A DNA stretch of 22,366 nucleotides from IMG/VR virus record IMGVR_UViG_3300046467_001851, positions 1 to 22,366 of that record. The stretch is one strand, 5' to 3'. This stretch comes from a virus. The position numbers and the translations under genes are program-made. This document shows positions 7,241-13,346 of this stretch, in pieces; within the stretch, counting starts at the first letter, position 1; every line of letters begins with the position of its first letter. The notes beneath the pieces were generated by a model that ran no database searches, was not told the origin of the DNA, and was given only the letters and a program-made list of their open reading frames with translations.

Positions 7241-8071
7241 CCCACACATCCCCTGACATTCCTCGGTTAGGCCGCTTTCAAAGAGCAATTTCTGGCCTTT
7301 ATCAACATCCGTGCGGAAATCTATCTCATCTAATGGTTTCCGGGCAGCATGCAAATAGATATCACCACGCATGCCCCCACATTTTCTCACGGCCCTATCG
7401 AAATCCGCCGCCTCCTGAAACTCTTCTGGAGACTCATTTTTGAGATATCGCCATTCCTCATTGTTGTGAAATGGGCAGCCAATGCAGGCACTTCTCGGTG
7501 CCCGAGGGAAATCGTGCTGTTCCAGCCAGTTGAGGCAGCCCTGTCTCGTCATACCCATGTCTACGAGCGGATAATAATGCTCACACCACTTATGGTTCGA
7601 TGTCCGCATCCTGGTGAATTCGTCATGCGATATACCAAACCACTGTCGTACAGTTAGCTCTTTCGGAGCCCGCTGACGATGCTTCAGGCCGAGAATCTTG
7701 CGTCGTGTCCACTTTTCAATGGGCCGGATCTTGTATTCATAAGTGCATTGCCGGCGGATCATGCCCTTCTCACCATTCGGCCCGAGAACAAAGTACGGCA
7801 TTGCAGCCCAACGATTACCATCCTCCGCCTTGCCCCGTACCTGGCTGACCAAAGCATCGTTCTTGATATTGCTCGTGCTGACCACGTCAATTGGTATGTC
7901 ATGCTTACCAGCAAAATCAATCAACCACTCTAACTGGGCATACACCGCCTTTGGCTCCCAGCCAGTGTCCGCGAAGACACAAGCATCCAATTTGGGCAGC
8001 TCGCCTACACACGACATCAATAGAACCGTGGATGACTGTACACCAGCCCCCAATGACAGAATATTCTTCAT
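7235..8071 (-). CDS. PP-loop ATPase of the PAPS-reductase-like superfamily
   Basis: A 278-residue protein starting MKNILSLGAGVQSSTVLLM, with SD GGAGG 9 bases upstream. S6-L-G-A-G-V-Q-S-S14 is a PP-loop, the ATP-pyrophosphatase signature of the adenine nucleotide alpha-hydrolase fold. ACVFADTGWEP at about 30-40 is typical of phage and defence-island relatives annotated as phosphoadenosine phosphosulfate reductase. Cysteines C109, C163, C179 and the pair C196-I-G-C199 could bind metal or an iron-sulfur cluster. The ECGLH active-site motif of true CysH is absent, so assimilatory sulfate reduction is unlikely; nucleotide or nucleic-acid modification is a better guess. The start overlaps the upstream gene (ATGA). 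Confidence 0.8.
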   Translation of the reverse strand: MKNILSLGAGVQSSTVLLMSCVGELPKLDACVFADTGWEPKAVYAQLEWLIDFAGKHDIPIDVVSTSNIKNDALVSQVRGKAEDGNRWAAMPYFVLGPNGEKGMIRRQCTYEYKIRPIEKWTRRKILGLKHRQRAPKELTVRQWFGISHDEFTRMRTSNHKWCEHYYPLVDMGMTRQGCLNWLEQHDFPRAPRSACIGCPFHNNEEWRYLKNESPEEFQEAADFDRAVRKCGGMRGDIYLHAARKPLDEIDFRTDVDKGQKLLFESGLTEECQGMCGM

Positions 8072-8358
8072 TTCACCGTCCTCCGTGACTCCAGGTACAT
8101 TGCCATGAGTATGCCAACTACGCCGGCCAATAGATAACTGACATACACAAGCCAGTGTGTGCCCTTCACCAAGCCGTTGGCAAGTATATCAAGCGTGACT
8201 AACCCCGTCACGCCCAATGCAAACGATACCAAAGCAGCCGGCAGACGACGGCCAGCCACTACATTGATCTGCTGCATGCCCTTCAAGAAGATGAAGATGG
8301 CCTGGGCAACAAATACCAATAGCACAACGATACCCAGTGGAAGGTTGATTAAGTCCAT
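8068..8358 (-). CDS. Small membrane protein in operon with the PP-loop gene
   Basis: A 96-residue protein from the ATG giving MDLINLPLGIVVLLVFVAQ. An open frame continues upstream, but that extension is Pro/Cys/Arg-rich and unlike real protein. Three hydrophobic segments are visible at about residues 6-24, 41-61 and 68-89, the last ending in YLESRRTVK. Its stop overlaps the start of the PP-loop gene, so the two are co-translated. No SD is evident before the start. Function is unknown; it could anchor or accompany the PP-loop enzyme. Confidence 0.6.
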   Translation of the reverse strand: MDLINLPLGIVVLLVFVAQAIFIFLKGMQQINVVAGRRLPAALVSFALGVTGLVTLDILANGLVKGTHWLVYVSYLLAGVVGILMAMYLESRRTVK

Positions 8359-8785
8359 TGCATGACCATTATAAGGCTCTGGATGGCCCGGCAAAGGCCA
8401 AAGAGGGCCGCTGCATGGCACAACAAGGGCCTTTTGTCCCCCAAAACTGGAAAAAATCTGTTCACAGGACGTAAATGGGGGTCGTGGCTCGTCGGGGTCA
8501 TCCCCCTCCCCTCCATAACCTGGTACGCCGCATACACTTACGTCGCACGCCGCCAACTCGCATGCGATAACGTACCCCCTATCAGTATGGTTGTGAACAG
8601 ATGCACACCGGTGAACGGTTGTATACCTGGGTCGCGCGCGCGTGAATCGCTGCCCGGGCAACCGGATGTTATCACGCGCCGCCGCAGATTCTATTGCTCG
8701 GGGGGGATTCGGGTTGCACTATTGCGGCGCTTCTATACGATATTACCTATAGAGGAAGTAAGTTACCTAACCTGGAGTGTGAGCA
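8359..8785. promoter_or_regulatory. Divergent intergenic region between minus operon and plus island
   Basis: No supported gene lies in these 427 bases. They hold repeat copy 2 (8382-8416), a 10-bp inverted repeat (TCTGTTCACA at 8457-8466 and TGTGAACAGA at 8592-8601), a CG-alternating stretch near 8632-8644, and, close to the plus-strand start, TTGCAC (8714-8719) with AT-rich TATACGATATTACCTATAGA (8734-8753). Promoters for both flanking units should lie here, but no consensus -35/-10 pair with standard spacing is visible. Confidence 0.45.
8382..8416. repeat. Imperfect 35-bp direct repeat, copy 2
   Basis: Partner of 7206-7240 (28 of 35 identical), lying just upstream of the first gene of the minus-strand operon. 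The core GCAAAGGCCAAA and the second GGCC are conserved. Similarity continues for a few bases on the 7200/8376 side. Confidence 0.65.
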
Positions 8786-9127
8786 ATGGACATTTATAGA
8801 CAAGCTACGCTTGACGGCATTCGCGACCTATGCGGGATGGAACCGTTATCGGAATATGAGCAACAGCGTTTATCCGATGATCGGTTAGAGGAAGAGCGCT
8901 TTGCGTCTTACTACGCTCCGGCATGGGTTGCCGGTTCGCATTGGACCCCGCGCAAGTATGCGGCGCGTTGTCACAACATCATGACATCGCGCGAATCGCA
9001 AGGATCCTTTGCCGATGTCACCTATCACGTCGGATTGTGCAACTTGCATGATGGATTGGATCTATCCCCTTACCAATGTGAATCTGTTGCGCTGTTTATC
9101 CTCGAGCTAATTGAAAAGGGAGTGTAG
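8786..9127 (+). CDS. Hypothetical protein upstream of the gp88-like gene
   Basis: A 113-residue protein starting MDIYRQATLDGIRDLCG, with SD GGAG 9 bases before ATG. It is mostly helical and rich in charged and aromatic residues (EYEQQRLSDDRLEEERFASYY, WTPRKYAARCHNIM), ending LFILELIEKGV. No family is recognised. It lies 4 bp before the gp88-like gene, so the two form one unit. Base use (frequent CGCG, CGC/CGT arginine codons) resembles that gene and differs from the genes at either side. Confidence 0.65.
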   Translation: MDIYRQATLDGIRDLCGMEPLSEYEQQRLSDDRLEEERFASYYAPAWVAGSHWTPRKYAARCHNIMTSRESQGSFADVTYHVGLCNLHDGLDLSPYQCESVALFILELIEKGV

Positions 9128-9131
9128 AACC

Positions 9132-10031
9132 ATGACGTTTAAAATCACATGCGCGTACTCGCACGATGTCGACGGGTTCCCCGTTTTGGATGTTACAGTT
9201 ACCGACAAGCACGGAACCGTAACCTTACCCGTGCATTGCAAGACGCTTCTAACTACAGAGAATCCGAAGACGCGCAAGGGAGAAGCGCAGGGTTATCTAA
9301 CGCAAGGCTTACCGATGTCACCGCATAAGACATCGGGTGCGGGTAACGCATGCCCGAAGGCTACGCCGACGTGTATCGACAATTGTCTTGACGTTCAAGG
9401 CATCGGTTCTATCTTCAAGCGTATTCACGCGTACCGCGCGGCTAAGACTTGGTTGTACTACAACCGTCGCGAGTTGTTCTATGACATCCTTATAAAGGAC
9501 ATCGAACGGGGAGCGCGGAAAGCGGCGCGTGATAACGTCAAGCTTGCCGTGCGCCTCAATGTGTTTTCGGACATCGCTCATGAGCGTACCCGCGCGGGGA
9601 TTCGATTCCTGGAATTACTCCCGCGCGAATGTCAGATATACGATTACACGAAACTAGACGAACGGTTCGACAACATGAACCGCCTCGAGGAATTCGGGTA
9701 TCACTTGACGTTCTCGCACGGTGAGAATCGCGAACCGATTAGCGCCGCGATTCTAAGGCGGGGATTTAATGTTGCGGTTGTTTTCAATCACGACAATGTC
9801 AACTTTCCTTCGCATTGGTTAGGCGCACCCGTGATTAGCGGGGATGATAGTGACCTGCGCTTTCTCGACCCGTCAAGACGCGTCCCCGCATCCGTGCGCG
9901 GTCTATCATGCAAGGGTGGTTATGTAATCGGGTTGCGTATGAAGTATGCCACACTCGAGTCTGCCCGGGATATGATCAATAACCGGTTTGCGGTAACTGT
10001 GCCCGGTTGTGCGCCATTGGTTGACGCCTAA
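9132..10031 (+). CDS. Gp88-like phage protein
   Basis: The ATG at 9132 follows GGGAG with good spacing and gives 299 residues starting MTFKITCAYSHDVDG. The order of conserved pieces matches the phage Gene product 88 family as I know it: a Cys segment with PMSPHKTSGAGNACPKATPTC and NCLD, then AYRAAKTWLYY, KLAVRLNVFSDIAHE, CQIYDYTKLDERFD, YHLTFSHGENRE, NVAVVFNHDN, PVISGDDSDLRFLDPS and a final SCKGGYVIGL. The biochemical role of this family is not established to my knowledge. The cysteines may bind metal. Codon use is CGCG-rich, unlike neighbouring genes, suggesting transfer together with the gene before it. Confidence 0.75.
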   Translation: MTFKITCAYSHDVDGFPVLDVTVTDKHGTVTLPVHCKTLLTTENPKTRKGEAQGYLTQGLPMSPHKTSGAGNACPKATPTCIDNCLDVQGIGSIFKRIHAYRAAKTWLYYNRRELFYDILIKDIERGARKAARDNVKLAVRLNVFSDIAHERTRAGIRFLELLPRECQIYDYTKLDERFDNMNRLEEFGYHLTFSHGENREPISAAILRRGFNVAVVFNHDNVNFPSHWLGAPVISGDDSDLRFLDPSRRVPASVRGLSCKGGYVIGLRMKYATLESARDMINNRFAVTVPGCAPLVDA

Positions 10032-10056
10032 CCTCTAACCTCTAACCCCTCGAGAT

Positions 10057-10090
10057 AAACACCCGTCGGCATAGTGTCGGCGGGTGTTTT
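10057..10090 (+). terminator. Rho-independent terminator after the gp88-like gene
   Basis: AAACACCCG (10057-10065) pairs perfectly with CGGGTGTTT (10081-10089) around a 15-base loop, and the 3' arm ends in four T. It lies 26 bp after the gp88 stop. Just before it ACCTCTA is repeated. Confidence 0.8.
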
Positions 10091-10568
10091 CGCGCGCGCC
10101 TATGATTCCTGCCATTTATTTCCATCCTGGAAACAGCATATCGGGCACCCGTGCCATTGGTGCGCGGTTATTGGTGTCACTATCTAACCGCCTATACGCC
10201 TATATGGCGCAACCGAATCTCGAGCGGGTGCTATCACGCCTAGTGATTCGCGATGTCTTAGCATCCCGCCTAGCGTTTCGACGAAATAGCACCAAATCTG
10301 ACCATTCCACAGCGCCGGCGACACACTACACGCCAGAAAAATCGACCCAGGATGTTACCCACAGCTGCACCGCGCCGGCCCTCTTTCGGGAACGGGGCCG
10401 CAGCTGGCCTGGTCGAATTGCGGCGCCGAATTGCGGGGCGACCGTTAACGTCCTGGGACGGGACTGCAATGCGGACACGCCAGAACGCTAAAGTCAGGTT
10501 GATCATTTTACCGATATAGAGTACCGTACCGTCTGTGTTGAAACGAGTCTTTTATAGGAGTGCATACT
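10091..10568. other. Gene-poor region with CGCCTA clusters, upstream of the small-gene run
   Basis: No convincing gene lies here. One long plus-strand frame is open, but it would start at or inside the terminator, has no SD and is low-complexity Arg/Ser/Pro. CGCCTA occurs five times (10097, 10189, 10197, 10237, 10267), and ATCAC-GCCTA-GTGAT is a small perfect hairpin over one of them. GAATTGCGG occurs twice near 10415-10436. ACACGCCAGAA occurs twice (10328 and 10475). The far end holds TTTTACCGATATAGAG (10506-10521), like the motif before 5018. It may be a regulatory or origin region. Confidence 0.4.
10505..10521 (+). promoter_or_regulatory. Candidate promoter/operator of the small-gene run
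   Basis: TTTACCGATATAGA (10507-10520) matches TTTACCGGTATAGA of the phosphoesterase promoter at 13 of 14 positions, and lies 48 bases before the ATG at 10569. A shorter relative, TTACCTATAGAG, lies at 8743-8754 before the gene at 8786. Confidence 0.35.
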
Positions 10569-10964
10569 ATGACGAGTTCGCAGGATCAACAGAAGGACAA
10601 TCAACGTGTCATGAAGATGGTGCGTGCTGACACCGAGGCGTTCATGGAGGCTCACGAGATGGGCGTCACGCGACCGCAGGACATGCTGCGGAATGATACG
10701 GCGGAGGAACTCGGCGTGTATCTCGAGGGACTCGGCGAAGAGTACCGCGACCTCAGCGTTAAAGAGTTCATCGACCGCGAGTGGGACATTGAGTTACCGC
10801 ATGGTCAGCACGACATGTCAGACATGCCGCTCTACTCGGAAGTAGGCAAAGCCTGCATGGAACTCGCGCGGCATATCGACGGGGCGGCGCCCCACTGCTT
10901 GGACTATCAAGGCGAGTTGTATCGCGTTGCCATCCGTCAGATGCAGTGTTTCGCCTACAGTTAA
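10569..10964 (+). CDS. Hypothetical acidic protein, first of the small-gene run
   Basis: A 131-residue protein starting MTSSQDQQKDNQRVMKMVR. A GTG 9 bases upstream is in frame, but the ATG has the better SD spacing (AGGAG, 9 bases). The sequence is acidic and helical (EAFMEAHEMGVTRPQDMLRN, LGVYLEGLGEEYRDLSVKEFIDREW), with no cysteine cluster or membrane segment. It shares the leader GGAGTGCATNCTATGACGAGT with the next gene and a similar MTS start, but the proteins do not align beyond that. Its SD is complementary over 11 bases (AGGAGTGCATA) to the loop of the candidate RNA at 15143. Confidence 0.7.
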   Translation: MTSSQDQQKDNQRVMKMVRADTEAFMEAHEMGVTRPQDMLRNDTAEELGVYLEGLGEEYRDLSVKEFIDREWDIELPHGQHDMSDMPLYSEVGKACMELARHIDGAAPHCLDYQGELYRVAIRQMQCFAYS

Positions 10965-10992
10965 TCACCACCAATGAAAAGGAGTGCATGCT

Positions 10993-11415
10993 ATGACGAG
11001 TGCAGATTACGAACACCGGGTACAAGCCATGGAAGCCGAGGGCATGACCCGGAGCGATGCCCAAGGAGTCGTCGACGCGGAGGACTTGCAGAGTCCATGC
11101 GACCGCGAGTTTCCGCAGTGGGAATTCCACGAGGGATTCCGCGACGAGGTGATGCCACTGCTCGCGGATTGGTCATGGCGAAACGACACGATGCCCTGCT
11201 TCCTCGACGAGGACACGGGTCTGATCATTTGGGCTAACCACCTCGATGAGTCGAAGAGAGACTACCCGAGCGACATGTCCGTCTACACTGCTGAACTCGC
11301 CCTCAAGGGCGATGACGGGGAGTGGGAACACGGGCACGGACAGCAACCGGTCATGGAGACAGACAGCCTTGAGGAGATCAAGGACTTCATCCTGCAGCGC
11401 CGGCTCATGTGGTAA
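10993..11415 (+). CDS. Hypothetical protein with a leader complementary to the candidate small RNA
   Basis: A 140-residue protein starting MTSADYEHRVQAMEAEGMT. The ATG at 10993 has SD AAAAGGAG; an in-frame GTG lies 9 bases upstream. The N-terminal stretch EGMTRSDAQGVVDAED resembles a short helix pair seen near the start of various phage proteins. The rest is acidic with Trp-rich parts (FPQWEFHEGF, LADWSWRND) and an amphipathic C-terminal helix, SLEEIKDFILQRRLMW. Function is unknown. The 13 bases AAAAGGAGTGCAT covering its ribosome-binding site are an exact complement of the hairpin loop at 15171-15183, so its translation is the best candidate for control by that RNA. Confidence 0.7.
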   Translation: MTSADYEHRVQAMEAEGMTRSDAQGVVDAEDLQSPCDREFPQWEFHEGFRDEVMPLLADWSWRNDTMPCFLDEDTGLIIWANHLDESKRDYPSDMSVYTAELALKGDDGEWEHGHGQQPVMETDSLEEIKDFILQRRLMW

Positions 11416-11516
11416 CCCAACTAGTCGAAACGCCCTCCGGGGCGTCGTGGCAGGTCTGACTTCCTGCTGCCTGACGAGACAGGTCAGTTTATACCCCCAT
11501 CACAAGGAGAGAGACT
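11416..11516 (+). other. Spacer with inverted repeats
   Basis: A 101-bp spacer. CGCCC and GGGCG face each other around TCCG near 11431-11444, and CTGAC (11456) pairs with GTCAG further on. The SD AAGGAG closes the spacer. No T run follows either hairpin, so termination is not supported. Confidence 0.35.
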
Positions 11517-11684
11517 ATGCAATACGACGAGCAAACTGGTATGCGACTCACCGACTGCTGCGGAGCTACCTCGACTTACCATGACACGGAACTATGCTGC
11601 AAGGTTTGTTGGAAGCTTGTAGACATCGGCGAAGGTGATGGCAACGAATACGCCAAGCTTGTCGCCAACCCGGCGCAGGACTGA
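11517..11684 (+). CDS. Small cysteine-rich zinc-ribbon-like protein
   Basis: An ATG with SD AAGGAG (7 bases) opens a 55-residue frame starting MQYDEQTGMRLTDCCGATS and ending in TGA at 11682-11684. C14-C15-G-A and C28-C29-K-V-C32-W make two cysteine knuckles about 13 residues apart with a His between, like the minimal zinc ribbons common in phages. The C-terminal tail EGDGNEYAKLVANPAQD is acidic. Partner and target are unknown. The strong SD and the spacing to its neighbours support a real gene despite its size. Confidence 0.6.
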   Translation: MQYDEQTGMRLTDCCGATSTYHDTELCCKVCWKLVDIGEGDGNEYAKLVANPAQD

Positions 11685-11777
11685 TCCCGCTGCCGCCTGA
11701 CCTGACCCAGGCAACCTGGGTCGATGAGGTTAGCCCGTACGCGCAACACGCCAGAAACCTTTTGAAGGAGTGCAACC
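11685..11777 (+). promoter_or_regulatory. Spacer with perfect hairpin and ACACGCCAGAAA element
   Basis: GACCCAGG (11704-11711) and CCTGGGTC (11715-11722) form a perfect 8-bp stem with a CAA loop. It is followed by ACACGCCAGAAA (11746-11757) and then the leader AACCTTTTGAAGGAGTGCA before the ATG at 11778. The order hairpin, ACACGCCAGAAA, SD recurs before 12337. Confidence 0.5.
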
Positions 11778-12026
11778 ATGAAAGAGAAAGTCACGACAAC
11801 CTGTCCCTGCGGAACTTCTATCCCCGTGCCATTGACCGAGCAGGGGTACGACGTATGCAGCGTCGAGTGCCATGCCTGTGGTCGCCTGTCAACAGGTGGC
11901 AATGGAAGAACAGGAGAGGTGGATGGGTGGGTTACTGCCAAGGATGCAGGGCAGTCCCAAGCGGCATACGAGGCAATGCAATTTGATGTTGATATGAATG
12001 AGTGGTATGGACGAGGCAACTGGTAA
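11778..12026 (+). CDS. Small cysteine-rich protein, probable zinc binder
   Basis: An 82-residue protein starting MKEKVTTTCPCGTSIPVP, with SD GAAGGAG 8 bases before ATG. C9-P-C11, then C27-S-V-E-C31 and H32-A-C34, give five cysteines and a histidine within 26 residues, which suggests a compact metal-binding domain. The second half is polar (GEVDGWVTAKDAGQSQAAYEAMQFD) and the tail is NEWYGRGNW. No named family is recognised. A plus-strand frame starting at 11762 covers the same bases but is a shadow. Its SD matches the complement of the 15143 RNA loop over 10 bases. Confidence 0.65.
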   Translation: MKEKVTTTCPCGTSIPVPLTEQGYDVCSVECHACGRLSTGGNGRTGEVDGWVTAKDAGQSQAAYEAMQFDVDMNEWYGRGNW

Positions 12027-12045
12027 CCTTTTCGAGGAGTGCATT

Positions 12046-12234
12046 ATGAAAATCGAATACCTGATTCACGCTTTCGATGACGGCGAACCCCGAAAGATAG
12101 AGTACTGGCACAAGGACAACATGTGCTGCGTTCAGGATGTCTTGTGTCGCGGCATCGTCGGCACGGGCAAAACAATTGGCCCCGCCCTCAGAGATTTAGA
12201 AAAACATCTTAGTGGCGACCTGTTCCAGTTCTAA
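12046..12234 (+). CDS. Hypothetical small protein
   Basis: A 62-residue protein starting MKIEYLIHAFDDGEPRKIEYW. The ATG at 12046 has SD GAGGAG; a longer in-frame start at 11998 lies inside the previous gene and has no SD. The fold looks mixed, with two strands at the start, a MCCVQDVLC cysteine patch and a C-terminal helix, IGPALRDLEKHLSGDLFQF. The leader AGGAGTGCAT is complementary over 10 bases to the 15143 RNA loop. Function is unknown. Confidence 0.65.
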   Translation: MKIEYLIHAFDDGEPRKIEYWHKDNMCCVQDVLCRGIVGTGKTIGPALRDLEKHLSGDLFQF

Positions 12235-12336
12235 CACCAACCCCGCGACTCAGGCGCCCTAGACCGGGGCGGCTCTGTCCTTGGGCCTGGCTACCAGGGC
12301 TGAGTAACTACACGCCAGAAAAGGAGGAGGTGCATC
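12235..12336 (+). promoter_or_regulatory. Structured spacer with ACACGCCAGAAAA element
   Basis: CTCAG and CCCT (12249-12260) can pair with AGGG and CTGAG (12296-12304), enclosing a GC-rich segment. CCTGG-CTA-CCAGG (12286-12298) is an alternative small hairpin. ACTACACGCCAGAAAA (12307-12322) follows and is identical over 16 bases to 10325-10340. Then comes AGGAGGAGGTGCATC before the ATG at 12337. Confidence 0.5.
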
Positions 12337-12429
12337 ATGGATGACTTTATGTTGTGGGGCTGCCTGACCGTAGCCGTCGGACATTTGCTCGTGGATTTCA
12401 TAACTCAAAAAGAGGGAAATGCAGAATGA
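12337..12429 (+). CDS. Mini membrane protein
   Basis: A very strong SD (GGAGGAGG) precedes an ATG that opens a 30-residue frame starting MDDFMLWGCLTVAVGHLLVDF and ending TQKEGNAE. Residues 4-22 are hydrophobic, so it is probably a single-pass membrane peptide with a charged tail. Its TGA overlaps the next ATG (ATGA), indicating coupling. The strength of the SD is the main reason to believe so short a gene. Confidence 0.55.
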   Translation: MDDFMLWGCLTVAVGHLLVDFITQKEGNAE

Positions 12430-12659
12430 CAAACCAGGCAAGGATGCCAGCCAGATTTATTGTGGAAACCCGAAAGTCCTTTGACGCAATTGACGATAAG
12501 TACCGTTACTTCGCGCGAGTCTTCTGGTTAGACGGTCGAGAGCGCAGGCAGATTCCAACCGGATCCCTGTCTGGATATTCCGAGATGCCGACAGCTGAAC
12601 ACGCTGCAGCGTTCAAGCAGGCGCTGGAGAACTCTGACTTCTGGACTGACCTAAATTGA
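12426..12659 (+). CDS. Hypothetical small protein
   Basis: A 77-residue protein starting MTNQARMPARFIVETRKSF, beginning in an ATGA overlap with the mini membrane gene. It is basic in its first half and has strands such as YRYFARVFWLDGRERRQI, followed by the helix AEHAAAFKQALENSDFW. No metal ligands or membrane segment are seen and no family is recognised. A longer in-frame start at 12354 would lie inside the upstream gene and is not supported. Confidence 0.6.
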   Translation: MTNQARMPARFIVETRKSFDAIDDKYRYFARVFWLDGRERRQIPTGSLSGYSEMPTAEHAAAFKQALENSDFWTDLN

Positions 12660-12667
12660 GGAAGACC

Positions 12668-12823
12668 ATGCTACCACAACCAGGCGAGATCACGAAGAAC
12701 CTGTTATGGCGGATGATGCAGGCGATCATGAACCCAGAAACATTGACACGCCAGCAAACCGACTGGCTGGCAGAGGATGTACACACTGCCTATATCATTA
12801 ACTGGCCGGAGGAGGATGAGTGA
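12668..12823 (+). CDS. Hypothetical small protein
   Basis: A 51-residue frame starting MLPQPGEITKNLLWRMMQA and ending in TGA at 12821-12823, with a GAGGAAG-type SD. It is mostly helical (NLLWRMMQAIMNPETLTRQQTDWLAEDV) with an acidic end, NWPEEDE. The TGA overlaps the following ATG. The codons for LTRQQ contain another ACACGCCAG, probably by chance. Function is unknown. Confidence 0.55.
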   Translation: MLPQPGEITKNLLWRMMQAIMNPETLTRQQTDWLAEDVHTAYIINWPEEDE

Positions 12824-13074
12824 TGGAATACAAAGACATCCCGCTTGGGGTTTTGTTTACGAGCGACACGCTCGGCATGGTGATCGTGCGGATAGCCTAC
12901 CAGCAATGGGCTATCCAGATAGGCGGCGACAATCCGGGCCGCATGTTCTGGCCCAACGAGATCCAGGATGTACAAGACTGGGAGTTGGTTGCTGCACAAC
13001 GAGAGGGAGGATATGCCGGAGCTGCATTGGTTTGGAGGGTTTCGAGAAACTCTACAGAGGAGGATGGCATATGA
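12823..13074 (+). CDS. Hypothetical small protein
   Basis: An 83-residue protein starting MEYKDIPLGVLFTSDTLGM, with SD GGAGGATG and a one-base overlap with the previous stop. Strands dominate (VLFTSDTLGMVIVRIAY, QWAIQIGG), followed by NEIQDVQDWELVAAQREGG. The fold could be a small SH3- or OB-like barrel, but this is a guess from strand pattern alone. It is coupled to the next gene through ATGA. Confidence 0.6.
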   Translation: MEYKDIPLGVLFTSDTLGMVIVRIAYQQWAIQIGGDNPGRMFWPNEIQDVQDWELVAAQREGGYAGAALVWRVSRNSTEEDGI

Positions 13075-13346
13075 ATAACCACTGGCAAAACTCAGGGCAT
13101 AGCGGCCGGGCTAGCGTATACCAAGACCTATGCGAGGCAGCGTACCAGGCAGAGGATCAGCTCAACGATGTCGGTTACGTCGCGGACCTTACTCGACCTA
13201 TAACTGAAGACGAGTTGAAGTACACCGTGCGGGTTCGTCCAGCCGACGTGAACATCGTGCTGAGAAGAGATGCGTGGCAAAGGTCGCAGCCCGCAAAGTC
13301 GAGTCTCCATACTGATGGTGTGCCGGCTTTTCCTCCGCCACTTTAA
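13071..13346 (+). CDS. Hypothetical small protein, last of the small-gene run
   Basis: A 91-residue protein starting MNNHWQNSGHSGRASVYQDL, with SD GAGGA and an ATGA overlap with the gene before. The middle is helical (DLCEAAYQAEDQLNDVGYVAD), followed by PITEDELKYTVRVRPADVNIVLRR and a Pro-rich end, VPAFPPPL. No family is recognised. A 77-bp spacer with a partial match to 2971-2987 separates it from the SSB gene, so the operon may end here. Confidence 0.6.
   Translation: MNNHWQNSGHSGRASVYQDLCEAAYQAEDQLNDVGYVADLTRPITEDELKYTVRVRPADVNIVLRRDAWQRSQPAKSSLHTDGVPAFPPPL

Noticed and set aside
8359-8661. N-terminal extension of the membrane protein gene on the minus strand
   Set aside because: The extension is Cys/Pro/Arg-rich, unlike the membrane domain, and carries the direct repeat; the ATG at 8358 is a natural start.
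10084-10491. Plus-strand open frame of 135 codons
   Set aside because: It would start inside the terminator hairpin (or at an ATG without SD), is low-complexity Arg/Ser/Pro, and overlaps hairpins and repeats.
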